Assembly: GCA_016234425.1 (NCBI GenBank)
Contig: JACRCA010000166.1
Location: forward strand, 1-5,093
DNA: 5,093 nucleotides
Source: Deltaproteobacteria bacterium
GTDB taxonomy: Bacteria; Desulfobacterota; SM23-61
Direction: 5' to 3'
The position numbers were made by a program, and so were the translations under genes. The notes beneath the pieces are model-generated. The model worked only from the letters and a program-made list of their open reading frames with translations, ran no database searches and was not told the DNA's origin. This document shows positions 1-2,825 of this stretch, in pieces; position 1 is the stretch's first letter, and each line of letters begins with the position of its first letter.

Positions 1-122
1 AATTCAACCTCCATCCTGACCGTCCCCAATATATCAAGAAAAAGGAAATTTTCAAACTTTTTAAACTCCTCTTACTTTCAAAACCCCCCTTCCGTACTCT
101 TCCTATCTTCAACATTTTTGCC

Positions 123-154
123 TTGACATGCCTTCCAGAGGTGGCCAATATATC
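123..154 (+). promoter_or_regulatory. Candidate sigma70 promoter of the dehydrogenase gene
   Basis: A perfect -35 hexamer TTGACA lies at 123-128. The best -10 candidates are weak: CAATAT at 146-151 with a 17-base spacer, or TATATC at 149-154 with a 20-base spacer. The position, 30-60 bases ahead of the start codon and just before a strong Shine-Dalgarno, fits a promoter for the downstream gene. The -35 is convincing and the -10 is ambiguous, so the exact start of transcription cannot be read from sequence. Confidence 0.4.
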
Positions 155-183
155 GAAAAGAAAAAGATCAAAAGGAGAATCTC

Positions 184-1089
184 ATGGCAAGGGATATCGG
201 ATTTATTGGATTAGGAGCCATGGGGAAGCCCATGGCGTTAAACCTAATTAGGAAGGGCTTCCGTCTTCGGGTTTACGACATTGTCCAAGAGAAGATGAAA
301 CCCCTGATAGCCCAAGGAGCTAGGGCCTGCGGGTCTCCCCGAGAGATGGCTGAGGATTGTCCGATCATCATCACCATCGTTCCCGCTCCCCCAGACGTGC
401 GGTGCGCCGTTCTTGGAAAAGAAGGAGTGATCGAAGGAATTAAGCCCGGGGCCACACTCATCGAAATGAGCACAATCGATCCCATTACTAGCCGGGAGGT
501 AGCCCAAGCCTTAGCGGCCAAAGGGGCCAGGATACTGGATGCTCCTGTGGCCCGAGGGGTCCCGGCAGCTCAAGCTGGAACGCTGAGCATCTTTGTTGGA
601 GGGGACAAAAAAGTTTATCAGGAATGCCTGGAGATCTTAAGAGCCATGGGCACGGACATCTTCCACGTAGGTGCAGTCGGGTGTGGACACGTTGTAAAAA
701 TGGTCAACAACCTTATTTTAGCGGGGACCATCGCTCTCCTATCCGAATCCCTTGTCCTGGGTGTAAAGGCCGGAGTGAAACCTGACCTGCTCTATGAAGC
801 CCTTTGCGAAGGTTCAGCAGCAAGCTTTGCTTTGAAGAACCAGATCGGGCAATCCGTGATGAAAGGTGTTTTTGAAGAGGGTCGCTTTCCGGTGGACTAT
901 ATGATTAAGGACCTCGGGCTGGCCATGGAGACGGGGAAAAGCTTGCATGTTCCCCTTCTCTTCGGTGCCCTGGCCATGCAGGTTTATGAAAGTGCCCGGG
1001 CTGCAGGCAAAGGCCAAAAATATTACCCCGTGGTTATCACGCAATGGGAAGAGCTGACCGGGGTCAAGGTACGAAGCGAGGGGTATTGA
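184..1089 (+). CDS. NAD(P)-dependent beta-hydroxyacid dehydrogenase (HIBADH/GarR family)
   Basis: A 301-residue cytosolic oxidoreductase, full length for the 3-hydroxyisobutyrate dehydrogenase / 2-hydroxy-3-oxopropionate (tartronate semialdehyde) reductase family. Residues 1-165 form the Rossmann domain, with the dinucleotide-binding loop GLGAMG at 9-14. The acidic D32 at the end of the second strand occurs in family members and hints at NAD rather than NADP. The substrate-loop block DAPVARG is at 119-125, followed by AGTL at 131-134. The catalytic-lysine block GHVVKMVNN gives K172 and N175/N176. The all-helical domain (about 166-295) holds the conserved IKDL with K242. The start is firm: AGGAG at 173-177 sits 6 bases before ATG 184. 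The family usually has DAPVSGG, where the serine and glycines contact the substrate carboxylate; here they are Ala123-Arg124-Gly125, so the substrate is probably not the textbook one. The gene stands alone and converges on the isomerase gene. Alternatives are GarR-like reductase, HIBADH, or a glyoxylate/succinic semialdehyde reductase-type member. The family call is secure; the substrate is unknown. Confidence 0.93.
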   Translation: MARDIGFIGLGAMGKPMALNLIRKGFRLRVYDIVQEKMKPLIAQGARACGSPREMAEDCPIIITIVPAPPDVRCAVLGKEGVIEGIKPGATLIEMSTIDPITSREVAQALAAKGARILDAPVARGVPAAQAGTLSIFVGGDKKVYQECLEILRAMGTDIFHVGAVGCGHVVKMVNNLILAGTIALLSESLVLGVKAGVKPDLLYEALCEGSAASFALKNQIGQSVMKGVFEEGRFPVDYMIKDLGLAMETGKSLHVPLLFGALAMQVYESARAAGKGQKYYPVVITQWEELTGVKVRSEGY

Positions 1090-1113
1090 GGCCCCCCGGA
1101 ACCGCTGAACGCA

Positions 1114-1818
1114 TTATTTTTTCTCCTGAATGGAGATCAACTCTATCTCAAAAATCAGAGTTACATTGGGCCCGATAGCACGCCCTGCCCCACGCTCGCC
1201 GTAGGCCAGATGCGGAGGGATAAATAGCTGCCATTTCGCCCCCTCCTCCATTAACTGCAATGCCTCGGTCCAGCCGGGAATCACGCCCTTGACCGGAAAC
1301 GTTGCCGGTTTTCCCCGACGATAAGAGCTGTCAAATTCTGTTCCATCGATGAGGGTCCCCCGATAATGGGTCGTAACAGTATCGGTTATTTGGGGTTTAT
1401 TGCCGGTGCCGGCTTTGATCACCTTGTACTGCCAACCGCTCGCCAAGGTTTTAACTCCCTCTTTTTTCTTATTATCAGCAAGGAAAGCCTCTCCTTCCTT
1501 CTTGTTTTTTTCTCCCAGCCCTTTGGTAAGCTCTTCTTGCTTAGCCATCATTTCCTTCTGAAATGCGGCCAACGTTTCACGGATTTCCTGCTCAGTCAGT
1601 AAAGGCTTTCCGCCCGAAAGGGCATCTTTAATTCCCTTGGCCAGAATATCCGCATCGATATCAATTGACTGATTCTTTAAATTTTTCCCAATGTCCATCC
1701 CGATGATGTAACTGACCTTATCCCTCTGACCTTTCAGCACCAGATTCTCCTCTGCATTCACCTGGCTCGCTAAAAATAAAAATACAATCGCTAAAATTGT
1801 GAGCAGTCGTAATTTCAT
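1114..1818 (-). CDS. Exported FKBP-type peptidyl-prolyl cis-trans isomerase (FkpA/Mip-like)
   Basis: A 234-residue foldase that catalyses prolyl cis-trans isomerisation and probably acts as a periplasmic chaperone. Residues 1-22 are a typical Sec signal peptide: MKLR, a hydrophobic core, then SQVNA before EEN, so cleavage after A22 is likely; there is no lipobox cysteine. Residues about 30-125 match the FKBP N-terminal dimerisation domain (KVSYIIGMDIGKNL, then a charged long helix). The FKBP domain (about 125-230) keeps the pocket residues aligned with human FKBP12: Y152, F162, D163, F174, V179, I180, W183, Y206 and F223, in HYRGTL, EFDSS, VIPGW and AYGERG. An active isomerase is therefore expected. 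I chose ATG 1818 over an in-frame TTG at 1857: AAAGGAG lies 5 bases upstream (1824-1830), and starting there puts the signal peptide at the N-terminus. It lies 86 bases downstream of hicB on the same strand with no clear promoter of its own, so read-through from hicB is possible. Confidence 0.94.
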   Translation of the reverse strand: MKLRLLTILAIVFLFLASQVNAEENLVLKGQRDKVSYIIGMDIGKNLKNQSIDIDADILAKGIKDALSGGKPLLTEQEIRETLAAFQKEMMAKQEELTKGLGEKNKKEGEAFLADNKKKEGVKTLASGWQYKVIKAGTGNKPQITDTVTTHYRGTLIDGTEFDSSYRRGKPATFPVKGVIPGWTEALQLMEEGAKWQLFIPPHLAYGERGAGRAIGPNVTLIFEIELISIQEKK

Positions 1819-1864
1819 TTCAACTCCTTTCTTTTTCAATTCTTTAGAGCAGGTCAATCTTTCA

Positions 1865-1906
1865 TTACTGAAGTTCCTGCAGCAGTCGAATGAATTCGCG
1901 CCGTTT
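1865..1906 (-). pseudogene. hicA: Vestigial hicA toxin gene (N-terminal 13 codons only)
   Basis: Read on the minus strand from 1906, right at the hicB stop, the DNA encodes KRREFIRLLQELQ followed by TAA (1867-1865). This closely resembles the start of HicA mRNA-interferase toxins, which commonly begin M-K-R-R-(E/D)-F/L-I-(R/K)-x-L-x-x-x-G. It sits where a co-transcribed toxin would start, overlapping the antitoxin stop. There is no start codon in this frame: the bases around the stop are TTGTAAACGG. A single lost G from TTGTGAAACGG would explain that, because GTG AAA would then start hicA and overlap a TGA stop of hicB. The rest of HicA (dsRBD-like fold with the catalytic histidine, GGRH/GSH region) is absent; the sequence runs straight into the isomerase leader. 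The match is short, so chance is not excluded, but position, strand and residue pattern agree. Confidence 0.6.
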
Positions 1907-2177
1907 ACAAGGCATCCACCGGCTCATGGGTCGGCTCTTTGTTCAAATCAATTTCGTCAACCACTGGCAGAGGATGACCTAATTTAAGGCCAACCAGAAT
2001 CCAATCTTCAAGAGTAGAGCGCAGTTCATCTTCACATTCTCGCAATGTGCCCCCAAACGCTACCACCCCTTTGCATTGCGGAATCCGCCCAGCAAATGTA
2101 CCGTCCTCCAATTTGTCGTAGACAGCCTGTGCCACGAGCTGGTTTACATACTCTGTAAGGATAAATCGAACTGCCAT
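1905..2177 (-). CDS. hicB: Orphan HicB-family antitoxin, short form
   Basis: A 90-residue protein with the HicB (UPF0150) partial RNase H-like fold. Residues 19-60 carry the hallmark pattern: VYDKLEDGTFAGRIPQCKGV (an x-D-G-x-F-x-x-x-x-P-x-x-x-G strand-turn-strand), then FGGTLRECEDELRSTLEDWI, the T-L-x-E-x-x-x-x-L helix. The C-terminal 30 residues (GLKLGHPLPVVDEIDLN and a short tail) do not look like the HTH or ribbon-helix-helix DNA-binding domain of longer HicB proteins. In this family the antitoxin occludes the active site of the HicA ribonuclease. ATG 2177 is supported by AGGAG at 2185-2189 with a 7-base spacer. No intact hicA lies on either side; only a 13-codon remnant follows the stop. 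It may be a relic, or retained as an anti-toxin against a HicA encoded elsewhere. The family call is good; current function is unknown. Confidence 0.85.
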   Translation of the reverse strand: MAVRFILTEYVNQLVAQAVYDKLEDGTFAGRIPQCKGVVAFGGTLRECEDELRSTLEDWILVGLKLGHPLPVVDEIDLNKEPTHEPVDAL

Positions 2178-2238
2178 TGTATATCTCCTAATTTAGCCTG
2201 TGTCAGACAGACCAATGTCGCCTAACTTGTTTATTTCT

Positions 2239-2318
2239 GAACTGGTTCCATTATACCTCCACTGTTAGAGGGATAGACGAACTGGTTCGGATATACCTCC
2301 CTATGAGTGAGGTCAAAC
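2239..2318. repeat. Two tandem 40-base repeat units with GAAC-N2-GTTC dyads
   Basis: Unit 1 is 2239-2278 and unit 2 is 2279-2318. The first 22 bases match at 19 positions: both start GAACTGGTTC, differ at three bases, then share TATACCTCC. Both also carry a GAGG about 8 bases after CCTC, making a small CCTC/GAGG inverted pair. GAACTGGTTC is a dyad (GAAC-TG-GTTC). The 40-base period is about four helical turns, so both dyads face the same side of the DNA. Seen from hicB, each unit ends GGAGGTATAnnnGAACCAGTTC, placing a TATA-like box directly upstream of each dyad. This could be a paired operator for hicB or the repeated binding sites of a transposon end. Confidence 0.75.
2250..2278 (-). promoter_or_regulatory. 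Candidate hicB promoter with perfect TATAAT
   Basis: On the minus strand a perfect TATAAT occupies 2255-2250. At a 17-base spacer the -35 is GTCTAT (2278-2273), a poor match, so an activator would be needed or the site is weak. Predicted transcription would start near 2243, inside the GAACCAGTTC dyad (2248-2239), a position suited to a repressor. The hicB start codon is about 65 bases downstream. The upstream repeat copy offers a weaker box, TATATC (2295-2290), with TTGACC (2316-2311) only 15 bases away. Confidence 0.4.
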
Positions 2319-2453
2319 TTTCACGGGCCACCACTCCCCTTCTGGTCAACCATATAATCAAGAGGACTTCTGATGGAAGACAAATTTTTTGTCGAGATAT
2401 CGGTTTAGATCTCTGTCGTCTTGCTAACTTTTGTGCCGTAGAATCTTTTGGTC

Positions 2454-2494
2454 AAAAAATAAAAAGCCCCATCCCTCTTTTCGAGAAATGGAGC
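2454..2494 (-). terminator. Rho-independent terminator, minus strand
   Basis: Reading the minus strand, GCTCCATTTCTC (2494-2483) pairs with GAGGGATGGGGC (2477-2466) over 12 uninterrupted pairs, three of them G-U, around a 5-base GAAAA loop. TTTTTATTTTTT (2465-2454) follows directly. On the plus strand the G-U pairs become A-C mismatches and no U-tract follows, so it works only leftwards. It lies about 330 bases beyond the stop of the VWA gene and about 275 bases ahead of hicB, and should separate the two transcription units. Confidence 0.88.
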
Positions 2495-2522
2495 CTTTAA
2501 GATTTCGCCATTTAGCTCCTCC
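2483..2522 (-). promoter_or_regulatory. Possible attenuator leader: 4-codon ORF and competing hairpin before the terminator
   Basis: Minus strand. GGAGG (2522-2518) lies 6 bases before ATG (2511-2509), opening the frame Met-Ala-Lys-Ser-stop (TAA at 2499-2497), three bases before the terminator stem. The same segment can pair with the terminator's 5' arm in two ways: GGAGC (2519-2515) with GCTCC (2494-2490), or AAATGG (2513-2508) plus GAG (2518-2516) with CCATTT (2491-2486) plus CTC (2485-2483). Either would compete with the terminator. This is the layout of an attenuator, but no regulated gene directly follows, so the function is speculative. Confidence 0.25.
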
Positions 2523-2555
2523 AATAATTTGAAAGGAGAAAGCCAGGGAAAATAA

Positions 2556-2572
2556 AGCTTTCAGCTATCAGC
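2556..2572. repeat. Short heptad repeat AGCTWTC
   Basis: AGCTTTC (2556-2562) is followed directly by AGCTATC (2563-2569) and a partial third unit AGC (2570-2572). It is a small low-copy tandem repeat in AT-rich intergenic DNA; no function can be read from it. Confidence 0.5.
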
Positions 2573-2617
2573 GACAAAAAAATTTCCAATCAAGGTTACA
2601 CTAAATTTAACAAATTC

Positions 2618-2645
2618 TTGACTGTGACTGCTGTTTTTGTATCAT
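2618..2645 (+). promoter_or_regulatory. Promoter-like sequence, plus strand, with no gene behind it
   Basis: TTGACT (2618-2623, five of six consensus bases) and TATCAT (2640-2645, five of six) are separated by 16 bases. AT-rich sequence (AAATTTAACAAATTC) precedes them like an UP element. Transcription would begin near 2652 and run into the inverted-repeat element and the 3' end of the VWA gene in antisense. The only frame behind it, ATG 2717 to 2890 (57 codons), is unconvincing. It could make an antisense or small RNA, or be fortuitous in AT-rich DNA. Confidence 0.35.
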
Positions 2646-2677
2646 TAAAGCTTTGGCCAAATCAAGGAAATTGCCGT

Positions 2678-2817
2678 CATTCACCGCTGGAGACATAGAG
2701 AGCCCCGGAAAAAATTATGACGGAACTCCATCAAAAGGAAAGACTAAATTCTAAAAATAAATTTTGGTATTTACCATTATTATTCCTCTGCGTTCTCAGC
2801 GTGCTCTGCGGTGAATG
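2678..2817. repeat. MITE-like 140-base element with perfect 10-base inverted ends
   Basis: CATTCACCGC (2678-2687) and its exact complement GCGGTGAATG (2808-2817) bound a 140-base segment. Just inside the left end is TGGAGACATAGAGAG, a degenerate relative of the purine-rich CGCAGAG series inside the right end as read on the other strand. The interior is AT-rich and non-coding. The layout suggests a non-autonomous palindromic repeat or MITE. No target-site duplication is evident, so the boundaries could be wider or narrower. Confidence 0.5.
2784..2810. repeat. Three 9-base CTCTGCG-type units
   Basis: TCCTCTGCG (2784-2792), TTCTCAGCG (2793-2801) and TGCTCTGCG (2802-2810) follow each other without gaps; on the other strand this reads as CGCAGAGnn units. 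Similar ACCGCAGAG/CTCTGCGGT runs are, to my knowledge, frequent intergenic repeats in many environmental bacteria. It lies 15 bases outside the VWA stop codon. Confidence 0.7.
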
Positions 2818-2825
2818 GTTACGGG

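Larger units (their letters stand above)
2178..2825. other. 648-base intergenic region with repeats, terminator and promoter-like signals
   Basis: No open frame here looks like a protein gene. From low to high coordinates it holds: the hicB ribosome site (2185-2189); a TGTCAGACAG sequence at 2201 that could be a transposon end; two 40-base tandem repeats (2239-2318); a perfect small dyad GACAAA-TTT-TTTGTC (2379-2393); a minus-strand terminator (2454-2494); a 4-codon ORF with ribosome site (2497-2522, -); heptad AGCTWTC repeats (2556-2572); a plus-strand promoter-like pair (2618-2645); and a 140-base inverted-repeat element (2678-2817). It is AT-richer than the flanking genes. No tRNA or known riboswitch was recognised. 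Confidence 0.7.

Noticed and set aside
1..6. Window beginning with AATTC, suggestive of an EcoRI cloning boundary
   Set aside because: GAATTC also occurs uncut inside the window (near 1891 and 5069), so the edge is more likely coincidental.
1080..1125. Bidirectional terminator between the two convergent genes
   Set aside because: GGGG at 1080-1083 can pair with nearby CCCC (about 1092-1097), but the stem is short and no T-tract follows directly; the T-run at 1117-1122 lies inside the isomerase gene.
1819..1857. Extended N-terminus of the FKBP protein from TTG 1857
   Set aside because: It would bury the signal peptide behind a charged 13-residue leader. ATG 1818 has an ideal AAAGGAG at 5 bases.
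2239..2318. CRISPR-like array
   Set aside because: There are only two directly abutting units with no separate unique spacers and no cas genes; this is a tandem repeat.
2379..2393. Small palindrome GACAAA-TTT-TTTGTC
   Set aside because: It is a 6-base dyad in AT-rich DNA with no adjacent gene or repeat copy; expected by chance at this scale.
2303..2500. 65-codon plus-strand frame starting at ATG 2303
   Set aside because: There is no Shine-Dalgarno (the upstream bases are pyrimidine-rich). It begins inside the tandem repeat and ends inside the terminator, and the product matches nothing I know.
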